From positions 1-7,429 of the forward strand of contig JBPBPI010000140.1 of the NCBI GenBank assembly GCA_050954885.1: a DNA stretch of 7,429 bases, written 5' to 3'. This document shows, one piece after another, positions 1-5,896 of this stretch. The position numbers and the translations under genes were made by a program. Each line of letters starts with the position of its first letter. Positions within the stretch are counted from its first letter, which is position 1. The notes under the pieces are model-generated. The model saw nothing but the letters and a program-made list of their open reading frames with translations. It was not told the origin of the DNA and did not search any database. The stretch comes from JBPBPI01 sp050954885 (GTDB lineage: Bacteria; Pseudomonadota; Alphaproteobacteria; Caedimonadales; Caedimonadaceae).

Positions 1-1826
1 CTGTCGGCGTAGCGGAGGCGGTGATCCATCGCCAGCGAGTTGCGGATGCGGTTGTCGAAGCCGGACATGCCGGGGTGCTCGCCGGATCGTTCAACGTCAG
101 AGGCGAAGCGGCCGGAGGCGCCGGCTATATCGCCAGTGCCGAAGAAGCCGCGGGCGTTCTTGCGTTCGCCGCCATACATGACCTCCCAGGCCGCCGCCTT
201 GATCTGGTCGGCGTAACCTGCGGTCCGGACATCGATGCCGGTCTGCGACTTGATGGCGTCGGCTCTGGAGTCGTCCCATTGCTCAATGCCGTAGTGGTGG
301 CCGTTTCGCGCGGTCGGATCCAGGCCGCTCTCCTGCTCAAAGTTGCCGAGCATGGCAAGTGCGTGGGTTCGGTCGATGCCGAGGCCTTTGAGGATGCTGT
401 AGCCGGAAGACTCCGCGCGACCGGTCTGGCCGCTGATGAAGCGCCAGCCGCGAGACAGGGCGTTGCCGGCACCGCTGAGGGCGCCCCCGGATGCGGCATC
501 TTCGCCGCCGAGCAGCTTCTTGACGGCGTTGGCGTCGTCTGCAGTCGATAAGACCTCGCGATCAGCAACGTTGCCGAGATGCGACTTGGCCGACTTCCAG
601 CGCCCATGCAGCGCGTCGTCCGCCGCCTGCACAAGGTCGACTAGGTCGGCCATGGCGTCCTTCATGCCCTGGACGAGCTCATGCTTCAGGAAGTCGATCA
701 GCGGGGTAAGGTAGCCCTTGACCGTCGGCCACATGTCCTTGAAGGCAGTCTCGATCGTGTGGATGCCGTCCAGCGCCGCATCAATACCAGGCTTCCACTG
801 CGCCCAGTCGATGAGCGACTTTCCGCCTTCCTTCCACGTCTGGTAATCGTCCCAGAGCGCCAGCACCGCAGCACCGGCCGCAAGGATCAGCCCGAGCGGG
901 GTCGCAAGGAACCCGGCGTTCAGAAGCCGCCACGCGATCAGCACGGCGCCGAGTGTCTCGATCCACCTCTTTGTGCTGCCGTCGAGATGCTCAAACCAGT
1001 CGATCAGCCGGCCGAGCAAGTCGGCGGCCCGTCCAACTAAGCGCATCAGCACCCAGCCAAACTCGATGATGACCTTCGATGCGCCAACGATGACGTCTGA
1101 GATCCGGCGGAAGTTGGCGACAAGTGTCCGCTGCAGCTTGTCGACCATGGCGCCGACCCCGCGTTCAAGCGAGATGGCGACCTTGTCCCGCAGCACCTGC
1201 AGCGCCGCGCCGAAGCCGCGCAACTGCTGCATGAACTTGGCCGAGCCGGCAGCAGCCGCCTGTGAGTCCACGCCCGCCGCGCGATACATCGCCTTCAGTT
1301 GCGACGAGAACTGCCCCAGCCCGCGCATGCCGGCTTGCAGCGTGCGGTCGTCGATGCCGAGGACACTGGCGTAGGCCCGTGCCCGGTAGTAGGGCATCGT
1401 CCGCGCGACCTTGAAGAAGTCCTCCAGTTGCGCCGTGGTGTCTCGGATGCCGCCGTGCGCGTCGCGGGTCTGGATCCCGAGGCGCTGCATGAAGCTCTCG
1501 GCGCCAGGCGAGCCCCGGAGGAAGTTCCCCATCGATTCAAGCGCGGAGGCGGCGCCGGCAGCCGAGCCGCCCATCTGGCTCATCGCGTAGCCGAACGCCT
1601 GGATGTTGGCGACGGAGGCGCCTACGCGCTGGCTTTGGTAGTATAGTTGTTCGTAGCCTTCCGCGACTTTCGCGATGGTGGCAACGAGGCCGGTTAAAGT
1701 GGCGCCAAGAGCAAGGGCGGCGACCTTCGCTTTGGCGAGACTGTCAACGAAGCGGCGCTCTTCATCGGCTTTGACTGTGTAGCCCAACGCCACCAAAAAC
1801 GAGGAGATCACATTCTCAGCGGCCAT
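1..1826 (-). CDS. Tail tape measure protein with C-terminal tail-lysozyme domain (3' end cut by window)
   Basis: This protein sets tail length: it fills the tail tube during assembly and is ejected with the DNA. The frame is open from the ATG at 1826 to the left edge (608 codons visible, no stop). Residues 1-290 are Ala/Gly-rich and mostly helical. Residues about 291-325 are hydrophobic (LGAVLIAWRLL, ATPLGLILAAGAAVLAL) and lead into WDDYQTWKEGGKSLIDW, wording typical of tape measures in DUF3383/DUF3277 phages. Residues about 470-600 resemble the phage tail lysozyme family (PF18013): GNFEQESGL, then HYGIEQWDDSR. The likely catalytic Glu is E499 of the ESG motif (inferred by family analogy). 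Such a domain would open peptidoglycan during infection. The start is the first ATG after an in-frame TGA six bases upstream; GGAGG at 1836-1840 is nine bases away. The start overlaps the end of the chaperone extension by 11 bases. Identity as tape measure is firm; the domain call is by pattern only. Confidence 0.9.
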   Translation of the reverse strand, partial: MAAENVISSFLVALGYTVKADEERRFVDSLAKAKVAALALGATLTGLVATIAKVAEGYEQLYYQSQRVGASVANIQAFGYAMSQMGGSAAGAASALESMGNFLRGSPGAESFMQRLGIQTRDAHGGIRDTTAQLEDFFKVARTMPYYRARAYASVLGIDDRTLQAGMRGLGQFSSQLKAMYRAAGVDSQAAAAGSAKFMQQLRGFGAALQVLRDKVAISLERGVGAMVDKLQRTLVANFRRISDVIVGASKVIIEFGWVLMRLVGRAADLLGRLIDWFEHLDGSTKRWIETLGAVLIAWRLLNAGFLATPLGLILAAGAAVLALWDDYQTWKEGGKSLIDWAQWKPGIDAALDGIHTIETAFKDMWPTVKGYLTPLIDFLKHELVQGMKDAMADLVDLVQAADDALHGRWKSAKSHLGNVADREVLSTADDANAVKKLLGGEDAASGGALSGAGNALSRGWRFISGQTGRAESSGYSILKGLGIDRTHALAMLGNFEQESGLDPTARNGHHYGIEQWDDSRADAIKSQTGIDVRTAGYADQIKAAAWEVMYGGERKNARGFFGTGDIAGASGRFASDVERSGEHPGMSGFDNRIRNSLAMDHRLRYAD

Positions 1827-2453
1827 CTTTCATGGCCTCCCGAGCCCGGTTCTCATTCTCGTTCTTGGCGTCAAGGTAGTCGTTCGCCAGCGCGACAAGA
1901 TCAAGCGTCAGAGACTGGTCATCTAGCTGGTGTAGGCGGTAATACCCAGCATCCACCGGACGCATCAGGTAGTCCTCGCCGTCCGGCAAGGTCACCGGGT
2001 CAAAGTTTACGCTGCCGAGAGACCGGGAGAAGCTGAACCCCCGCCGGTCATAAAACCCGCGAGGTCCTGTTTGACGACCTCCGCTGCAATCTGGAGCATC
2101 TGCGGCATGGTGATGAAGTCGAACATCATCCGGCCGCCGCGCATAAGTGGGAACATGCGTTCGCCCTGCTTGATGCTGACGACATCCAGGCACGCATCCA
2201 AGATGTAGTCGCAGTCGGCGTCGTTCATGTCGGCCAGCGCGTCGGCAATCGGCGCGATCTTCAGGCGGGACAGGATGCTATCCAGCTTGTCGGCGCCAGT
2301 CTCTGCGAGAGGCGCCGGGGCGCTCCTCAATGCGTCAAGCTGCCCGACCATGGACGACATGAGGGGTGCGAGTCGGCGCGCGACGTGGAACTGCTTGCGC
2401 ACCGGCATGCGACCGATGCTGAACTCGTGCTCGCCGATTGTGAGGCTGTTCAC
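1816..2453 (-). CDS. Tail assembly chaperone, -1 frameshift fusion (lambda gpGT-like)
   Basis: A -1 slip at 2052-2058 would join the first 134 residues of the chaperone (ending LAGF) to 78 residues read in the overlapping frame, starting YDRRGFSF and ending at TGA 1818-1816, giving 212 aa. The extension has protein-like composition and conserved-looking content (RPVDAGYYRLHQL, then LVALANDYLDAKNENENRA, an acidic helix). It has no good start codon of its own: the in-frame ATG at 2193 precedes a nonsense Arg/His-rich stretch that is only the shadow of the zero frame. By analogy with lambda gpGT, the minor long form would carry the domain that contacts the tube while the shared part holds the tape measure. 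The fusion is inferred, not observed. Confidence 0.75.
1836..1840 (-). promoter_or_regulatory. Ribosome binding site of the tape measure gene
   Basis: GGAGG on the minus strand lies nine bases before the ATG at 1826. It sits inside the last codons of the frameshift extension, so the tape measure can be translated independently of whether the upstream ribosome shifted frame. Confidence 0.7.
2007..2453 (-). CDS. Tail assembly chaperone, zero-frame product (lambda gpG-like role)
   Basis: A 148-aa protein starting with GTG (MNSLTIGEHEF). GGGAG lies six bases upstream. It sits directly before the tape measure, where tail assembly chaperones are found in most long-tailed phages. The N-terminus (IGEHEFSIGRMPVRKQFHVARRLAP) looks like the small beta start followed by a helix seen in chaperones of DUF3277/DUF3383 tails; the rest is helical. 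The likely role is binding the tape measure and recruiting tube protein, without entering the virion in quantity. The last 14 residues (MTGGGSASPGLSAA) after the slippery site look like a disordered tail specific to the unshifted product. The homing endonuclease now separates this gene from the tube gene. Assignment rests on position, the frameshift and general features rather than a catalytic motif. Confidence 0.8.
   Translation of the reverse strand: MNSLTIGEHEFSIGRMPVRKQFHVARRLAPLMSSMVGQLDALRSAPAPLAETGADKLDSILSRLKIAPIADALADMNDADCDYILDACLDVVSIKQGERMFPLMRGGRMMFDFITMPQMLQIAAEVVKQDLAGFMTGGGSASPGLSAA
2052..2058 (-). other. Programmed -1 ribosomal frameshift slippery heptamer
   Basis: The minus strand reads GCG GGT TTT ATG in the chaperone frame, giving the heptamer G GGT TTT, a full match to the X XXY YYZ rule (GGG, TTT, T). 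After slipping, both tRNAs re-pair on GGG and TTT, and reading continues TAT GAC CGG into the extension frame. Downstream, ACCGG (2044-2048) can pair with CCGGT (2022-2026), enclosing a G-rich stretch and so giving a possible stimulatory hairpin three bases past the heptamer. That spacing is shorter than usual, so the hairpin is less certain than the heptamer. Confidence 0.75.
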
Positions 2454-2455
2454 GC

Positions 2456-2461
2456 TATACT
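2456..2461 (+). promoter_or_regulatory. Possible -10 element for the endonuclease gene
   Basis: TATACT differs from the TATAAT consensus at one position and lies 40 bases before the endonuclease ATG, within the right distance for a short leader containing the inverted repeat. I see no good -35 hexamer at 16-18 bases upstream (TTGTGA at 2438-2443 leaves only 12). The gene opposes the operon and so needs some promoter of its own; this is the best candidate nearby, but weak. Confidence 0.25.
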
Positions 2462-2464
2462 CCC
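2460..2464 (-). promoter_or_regulatory. Ribosome binding site of the chaperone gene
   Basis: GGGAG lies six bases (TATAGC) before the GTG at 2453, which supports GTG as the start. Its first G is also the last base of the inverted repeat at 2464-2488, so folding of that repeat could affect access to the site. Confidence 0.6.
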
Positions 2465-2488
2465 TTAGTATCCCTGTGCCATACTAAG
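2464..2488. repeat. Perfect 8-bp inverted repeat between divergent chaperone and endonuclease genes
   Basis: CTTAGTAT (2464-2471) and ATACTAAG (2481-2488) are perfect inverted copies separated by nine bases (CCCTGTGCC). The repeat fills most of the 48-bp gap between the chaperone start (2453) and the endonuclease start (2502). A Shine-Dalgarno sequence follows closely on each strand: GGGAG on the minus and AGGAG on the plus. It could be an RNA hairpin in both leaders, an operator for a dimeric protein, or a trace of the endonuclease insertion. No T-run follows, so it is not a typical terminator. Confidence 0.6.
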
Positions 2489-2490
2489 AC

Positions 2491-2495
2491 AGGAG
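2491..2495 (+). promoter_or_regulatory. Ribosome binding site of the homing endonuclease gene
   Basis: AGGAG with a six-base spacer (ATTGAT) before the ATG at 2502. It selects this ATG over the in-frame ATG three codons later. Confidence 0.7.
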
Positions 2496-2501
2496 ATTGA
2501 T

Positions 2502-3035
2502 ATGAAACCAATGCCAAGTATCGCTCACCTTCATGAGTGCTTTGATCCAGACTATATCAGCGGTTTCTTATTCTGGAGGAAAAGACCGCAAACCCATTTC
2601 GCTTCGGTCGGACGAGCCGAGTCTTGGAACAAAGTATATTCAGGCAGGCAGGCAGGTGGTCTGATTGGAAATGGGTATCTGGTGACTTTTGTGCAGAAAC
2701 GTTCGCACTACGTCCATCGCATCCTCTTTGCTATGGCTAGCGGAGCGGAACCAGACCGGGAGATTGACCATGTCAACGGAATCAAGACCGACAACCAGAT
2801 GAGCAACCTACGTCTGGCTACGAGCGCGCAAAATAAAGCGAACATCGCATCGGGTCACACGGGATTGCGCGGAACGAAGGCCCATCAAGGCAGATGGGTC
2901 GCTCAAATGAGCATAGATGGAAAGAATCATTACATCGGCATCTTTGATACCCAAGAACAGGCCCATGCAGCCTATTGTCAGACCGTGACACAGATCCGAG
3001 GAGAGTTCGCCCTAACAACCCATACCAGAATCTAA
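2502..3035 (+). CDS. HNH homing endonuclease with C-terminal AP2 DNA-binding domain
   Basis: A 177-aa free-standing homing endonuclease, expected to cut a DNA site in phages lacking it so that repair copies the gene in. The HNH_3-type core is at about residues 68-112: YVHRILFAM, then IDHVNGIKTDNQMSNLRLAT with D89-H90, N92, N98 and N102, and N111. The H and N residues form the metal-binding beta-beta-alpha fold in this family. Residues about 121-170 (GLRGTKAHQGRWVAQM, YIGIFDTQEQAHAAY) form an AP2-like DNA-binding domain, a common partner of phage HNH enzymes. It is the only plus-strand gene and runs against the tail operon. Hand-counted lines average about 50% GC against 60-68% in neighbours, consistent with recent acquisition. 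Its TAA overlaps the TAG of the tube gene by two bases. All key residues look intact, so it is probably active. CAGG is repeated four times at 2641-2656. Confidence 0.93.
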   Translation: MKPMPSIAHLHECFDPDYISGFLFWRKRPQTHFASVGRAESWNKVYSGRQAGGLIGNGYLVTFVQKRSHYVHRILFAMASGAEPDREIDHVNGIKTDNQMSNLRLATSAQNKANIASGHTGLRGTKAHQGRWVAQMSIDGKNHYIGIFDTQEQAHAAYCQTVTQIRGEFALTTHTRI

Positions 3036-3484
3036 TACGTTCCCAAGATGCGATCGACCAGCCCGCAATCGAACGACCACTCCATCGTGCCGCCGTCCTT
3101 GGCGTACGTCTGGTTCGGTGCGCGCTTGAATGCGACTTGTCGGGCTGTGGTGACGTCGCCGCTGGCAACCTGCCGGATGACGATGATGTTCGAGCCCCAG
3201 AGACCGCTCGCGACGCTTTGAAGGTCGTACATGCTCATTAACTGTGCATTAACGGGACTCGTCTTAAGCAGACGGACGGTGCATGTCCCGGCTTTGCCAG
3301 CGTGCAGGGAGTGCATTACCGAACCGTCAGCACCAACGTCCATCTTGTTTCGATCTTCGACCATTTCGATCGAGATGCCCTCTTCTGCCGCGCCCGAGCC
3401 GGCTGCAAGCTGAAAGGCACCGCCGGGACCGACAATCGTTCCGACTACGTCGTTGAAGCTGTAAGCTGGAATTTTCGCCTCCAT
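3032..3484 (-). CDS. Tail tube protein, DUF3277 family
   Basis: A 150-aa protein (from the ATG) that should polymerise into the inner tail tube. It has family-typical content: AYSFNDVVGTIVGPGGAFQL, a GAAEEGISIEM segment, and a C-terminus GTMEWSFDCGLVDRILG, as in other DUF3277 proteins. It lies just after the sheath gene, the usual order. The start is doubtful. The ATG at 3484 has no Shine-Dalgarno sequence before it, whereas GGAGG at 3478-3482 is five bases before an in-frame ATT at 3470-3472, which would give a protein starting (M)PAYSFNDVV, closer to the short N-termini of the family. The coding end appears complete although the endonuclease gene abuts it and shares two bases of the stop codon. 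Function as tube is family knowledge plus context. Confidence 0.87.
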   Translation of the reverse strand: MEAKIPAYSFNDVVGTIVGPGGAFQLAAGSGAAEEGISIEMVEDRNKMDVGADGSVMHSLHAGKAGTCTVRLLKTSPVNAQLMSMYDLQSVASGLWGSNIIVIRQVASGDVTTARQVAFKRAPNQTYAKDGGTMEWSFDCGLVDRILGTY

Positions 3485-3537
3485 CGGCTAACAGATGACA
3501 AGCCTTAAGCAACGCAAAACCTGTTACGGTAACGCAT

Positions 3538-4692
3538 CTACCTAATTACGTTGACAACCACGTTACTGCTGTGAACTGCACCGGCCAGCTTCAGCGCGAT
3601 CTGCGCCGTTACCGCCTTGCGCGCCCCGCGATCCGCCAAGCTCTGCGTCGAGATTGCCGGGAGGAACACATAGTATCCCTTCGTAAGCATCTGCCCGTTC
3701 GACAGCGACCCAAACGCCGGCCCGGTCCACACGCCAGGCGCCCCAAGCCCATTGGCGACAGCCTGATCCATGACCGCCTCGTAGGTTGTCGCCAGCACGT
3801 TCATGCCGATGTCGGTCTGCGGGATCTTGGTCTCGGCGTTGTAGAGCGCATTGAAGCCAGCAACCTGCAACGCGTTCTGCAGCCAATCCATCCCAACGCG
3901 TTCGTCGATGTATATTCCCGAACTCATCACGCCTTCCTGCAGGATGGCGGCGCCGTTGGCATAGTTGACGAACACGTTGCAGTTCTTGCCCAGCAGCGTC
4001 TGCGCCTGCGTCTCGGACAGCGTCTCAGCCTGGACGCCGGGCTCCTGTTGGAACTTGAGCGTGATGGCAGTGCCGGTGCCATTCCAGTCGACCGTCGCAA
4101 TGCGGCCGAAGATGGAGGCGGCGCCGTAGAGGTCGGCGGGCGACGTCAGGGCCGCGCTGAGGTAGCTCGTGTATTGCAGACACGACCGGCTGAGACTGGC
4201 GCCCTGCATCGTCGAGGCGAGGTCGGTCGTGACCCCTGCGGTGACGATCGCAGGCTCGTTGCACGTGTAGAAGAAGGCGCGCGGCGGGCTCAGTGCTTCG
4301 ATGGTCTGCGCGAATGCGAGGATGATGGAGTCCTGCTGTAGGATTGGCGCGGCAACTGTGCAGCCATACCAATCGCTCGTGGCAGCCGCCAAGCGCACAC
4401 CCGCCGCGACCAGCGTCTCACCGGTCGCCGTGCGAACCTGCCCGATGTAGCAGGTGCTGGGCGTCGGTGACTGAGAGAAGAACACCTGCGCCGCGAGATA
4501 TTCCGATGACGTCGTAGAGAAGTCGTTCCCGACGCCCGTCAGGCTCGTGTAGAGCCGGTAGTTCTCGGTCGTGGCCAATACGCCGGAGAAGCCGATGACC
4601 ATGAACGCGCCGAAATTGCGCGTGGTCGTGGCAACTGGCGACAGCGTCACGTTGACGTTCACAACGTCCGAAACAGCAAGGCCCGCGGTCAT
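3538..4692 (-). CDS. Contractile tail sheath protein, DUF3383 family
   Basis: A 384-aa protein of the DUF3383 type, which acts as the contractile tail sheath in phages with this gene order. Visible family features are the N-terminal VSDVVNVNVTLSPVATTTRNFGAFMVIG, the segment ENYRLYTSLTGVGNDF followed by SSEYLAAQVFFSQSP, the middle GKNCNVFVNYANGAAILQEGVMSSG followed by YIDERVGMDWLQNALQ, and a C-terminal YYVFLPAISTQSLADRGARK. The length is ordinary for the family. GGAG lies eight bases before the ATG. The start overlaps the terminator stop as ATGA (4692-4689), so translation is probably coupled. It is followed by a 53-base gap and the tube gene. The sheath, tube and terminator together make the contractile-tail call firm. 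Confidence 0.9.
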   Translation of the reverse strand: MTAGLAVSDVVNVNVTLSPVATTTRNFGAFMVIGFSGVLATTENYRLYTSLTGVGNDFSTTSSEYLAAQVFFSQSPTPSTCYIGQVRTATGETLVAAGVRLAAATSDWYGCTVAAPILQQDSIILAFAQTIEALSPPRAFFYTCNEPAIVTAGVTTDLASTMQGASLSRSCLQYTSYLSAALTSPADLYGAASIFGRIATVDWNGTGTAITLKFQQEPGVQAETLSETQAQTLLGKNCNVFVNYANGAAILQEGVMSSGIYIDERVGMDWLQNALQVAGFNALYNAETKIPQTDIGMNVLATTYEAVMDQAVANGLGAPGVWTGPAFGSLSNGQMLTKGYYVFLPAISTQSLADRGARKAVTAQIALKLAGAVHSSNVVVNVIR

Positions 4693-5288
4693 GCAGGATT
4701 CTCCACGGAAAAGGTGTTGGTGCCGGCGCCCGCGTTGAAGGCGCCATCAGCGGACAGCAGGTTGAGCACCGGATAGGTGCGGGCAATCTTGCGGCGGAAC
4801 GTCAGCCGGATATCGGCCCGGTTGATCCAGCCTTGGCCGATGAGATCAGGCACGCGGCGGATCGTGTCAGCCCCGACGTAGGCCATGCCGACCGCCATCA
4901 GCGCCTCGCGGTTCTGCGGCACGGCGAGCCCGTCGCGGAGCATCGCTGCGTTGCTGCCCCCGTTCGGCCCGTAGAGGCTGCACAGGAGATCGAACTGCTC
5001 GTGGCGGATCAGGCCGTCCTGCCCGGAGCCTTCGGTGGCGGTCTGGCCGTCGTGCGGCATGGCGGCATTCGTGTCGGCGTCGATGCTGACGATACCGATG
5101 GCGCACCAGTCGGAGCCACGAGGCGGCTGTGCGGGCGGGAGCGGCTGCCAGCGGGGGCGAACCATCTCGCCGGGGAGTCCGAGCGCGCCAGCAACGACTG
5201 CCTGCAGGATGAGGTCGAGGTTGAGGTCTGCGGGCTGTTGCGTCCCCACCGGGAGCAGAGCGCCGCCGGTTGCGGACGTGTTGGGCAT
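4689..5288 (-). CDS. Tail terminator / neck protein, gp12-like (LIC_12616 family)
   Basis: A 199-aa protein. The first 30 residues are Gly/Ala/Pro-rich and end in LNLDLILQAVVAGALGLPGEMVRPRW. The rest matches the neck-terminator pattern: DWCAIGIVSIDADTN, HEQFDLLCSLYGPNGGS, GMAYVGADTIRRVPDLIGQGWINRADIRLTF and a C-terminal RKIARTYPVLNLLSADGAF. Proteins of this type sit between connector genes and the DUF3383 sheath and are thought to cap the tail and join it to the head. There is no clear Shine-Dalgarno before the ATG. The preceding gene ends at a TAG in the same frame only nine bases upstream, so translation probably depends on re-initiation. The stop overlaps the sheath ATG. Confidence 0.82.
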   Translation of the reverse strand: MPNTSATGGALLPVGTQQPADLNLDLILQAVVAGALGLPGEMVRPRWQPLPPAQPPRGSDWCAIGIVSIDADTNAAMPHDGQTATEGSGQDGLIRHEQFDLLCSLYGPNGGSNAAMLRDGLAVPQNREALMAVGMAYVGADTIRRVPDLIGQGWINRADIRLTFRRKIARTYPVLNLLSADGAFNAGAGTNTFSVENPA

Positions 5289-5297
5289 GACGGCGAG

Positions 5298-5516
5298 CTA
5301 TACGCTGAAGTAGATGAGGCCGATAACGGCGACAATGACGGCGCCGTAGTAAAGAGACGCTCCCACCGCGACGGTCATCCTGCGCGAGTTTTCGCGGTGT
5401 TGCTCGCAGATGCGATCTAGCTTGGCAGCCGCCTCTACTGCGAGGTCAGGACGATTATGAGTGCAGGCTAGGCACCAATCGCGCATCGCAGCACTATAGG
5501 GCGAGTTCGCTACCAT
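5298..5516 (-). CDS. Small single-pass membrane protein of unknown function
   Basis: A 72-aa protein. The N-terminal 46 residues are soluble and contain C15-x2-C18 (CLACTH) and C37-x2-H40 (CEQH), spaced as in a small metal-binding knuckle; metal binding is only a guess. An RENSRR stretch then precedes a strongly hydrophobic C-terminus (MTVAVGASLYYGAVIVAVIG and on, residues 47-72), a likely single membrane helix with the positive side cytoplasmic. The ATG follows the previous stop by two bases, and GGGG before that TAA may serve as ribosome binding site. A membrane protein is unexpected among neck genes. It could be a lysis accessory, an assembly anchor or a superinfection factor; nothing here decides it. 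Confidence 0.7.
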   Translation of the reverse strand: MVANSPYSAAMRDWCLACTHNRPDLAVEAAAKLDRICEQHRENSRRMTVAVGASLYYGAVIVAVIGLIYFSV

Positions 5517-5518
5517 GC

Positions 5519-5896
5519 TTACCCCGCCTGATTGTGCGTCGAGAACAGATCTGCAGTCGCCATGACGAAGCCCACGCCGAACTGCGTGTATTCGTCCACC
5601 GAACTCACCGTGTAGCGCCGGTTCTGCCAGAACAGAACGTCCGCGCCGATGCCATCACTTCCGGCCGTCAACGGAAACTGCGTGTATGCGATGATGCGCC
5701 CCTTGATGATCTCGGTGTCGGCGCCGCGGTTCAGGTCCAGCGAGCCGGCCGGGACGACTGCGGCGCTGATCTGCGCTTGGCCGGACTTTGTGGCAGCGAG
5801 ACCTTGACTGGTGACGCTTTGGGCGTATCGCTCCACGATGACGGCCTGGCAGAAGTCCGGGTCGAGTAGGAGCTCGGAGACGTCGAGATTAGGCAT
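5519..5896 (-). CDS. Unknown connector-region protein, possible head closure protein
   Basis: A 125-aa protein beginning MPNLDVSELLLDPDF. I chose the ATG at 5896; a TTG five codons upstream (5911) would also be open but is a weaker start. This ATG lies within the final codons of the previous gene, overlapping its stop. The sequence is beta-rich, with GADTEIIKGRIIAYTQFPLT, DVLFWQNRRYTVSSVDEYTQ and a C-terminal FGVGFVMATADLFSTHNQ. The RYTVSSVDEY..FG.GFV pattern recurs in small proteins between the gp10-like and terminator genes of DUF3383 phages, so a structural role in closing or joining head and tail is likely from position. I cannot name the family. Confidence 0.72.
   Translation of the reverse strand: MPNLDVSELLLDPDFCQAVIVERYAQSVTSQGLAATKSGQAQISAAVVPAGSLDLNRGADTEIIKGRIIAYTQFPLTAGSDGIGADVLFWQNRRYTVSSVDEYTQFGVGFVMATADLFSTHNQAG

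Noticed and set aside
21..551. Plus-strand open frame of 176 codons opposite the lysozyme domain
   Set aside because: It is antisense to the clearly coding tape measure; Ala/Gly/Val-rich with no motif.
2035..2045. Alternative slippery stretch GGCGGGGGTT downstream of GGGTTTT
   Set aside because: In the chaperone frame the P-site GGG would have to re-pair on CGG, a first-position mismatch; GGGTTTT fits the rule fully.
2053..2193. Reading the frameshift extension as an independent gene starting at ATG 2193
   Set aside because: The stretch from 2193 to the slippery site gives an Arg/His/Pro-rich peptide with no SD support and is the shadow of the chaperone frame; protein-like content begins only at the heptamer.
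3523..3533. GTTACGGTAAC palindrome in the sheath-tube gap
   Set aside because: The arms are five bases with a one-base centre, so it cannot form a hairpin as written; no T-run follows, and there is no evidence that it is a site.
3571..4341. Plus-strand open frame of 256 codons inside the sheath gene
   Set aside because: It is fully antisense to the DUF3383 sheath and Arg/Gly/Leu-rich, a GC shadow.
4833..5420. Plus-strand open frame of 195 codons opposite the tail terminator
   Set aside because: It crosses the ends of two minus-strand genes and has Asp/Arg/Gly/Val composition typical of antisense shadows.
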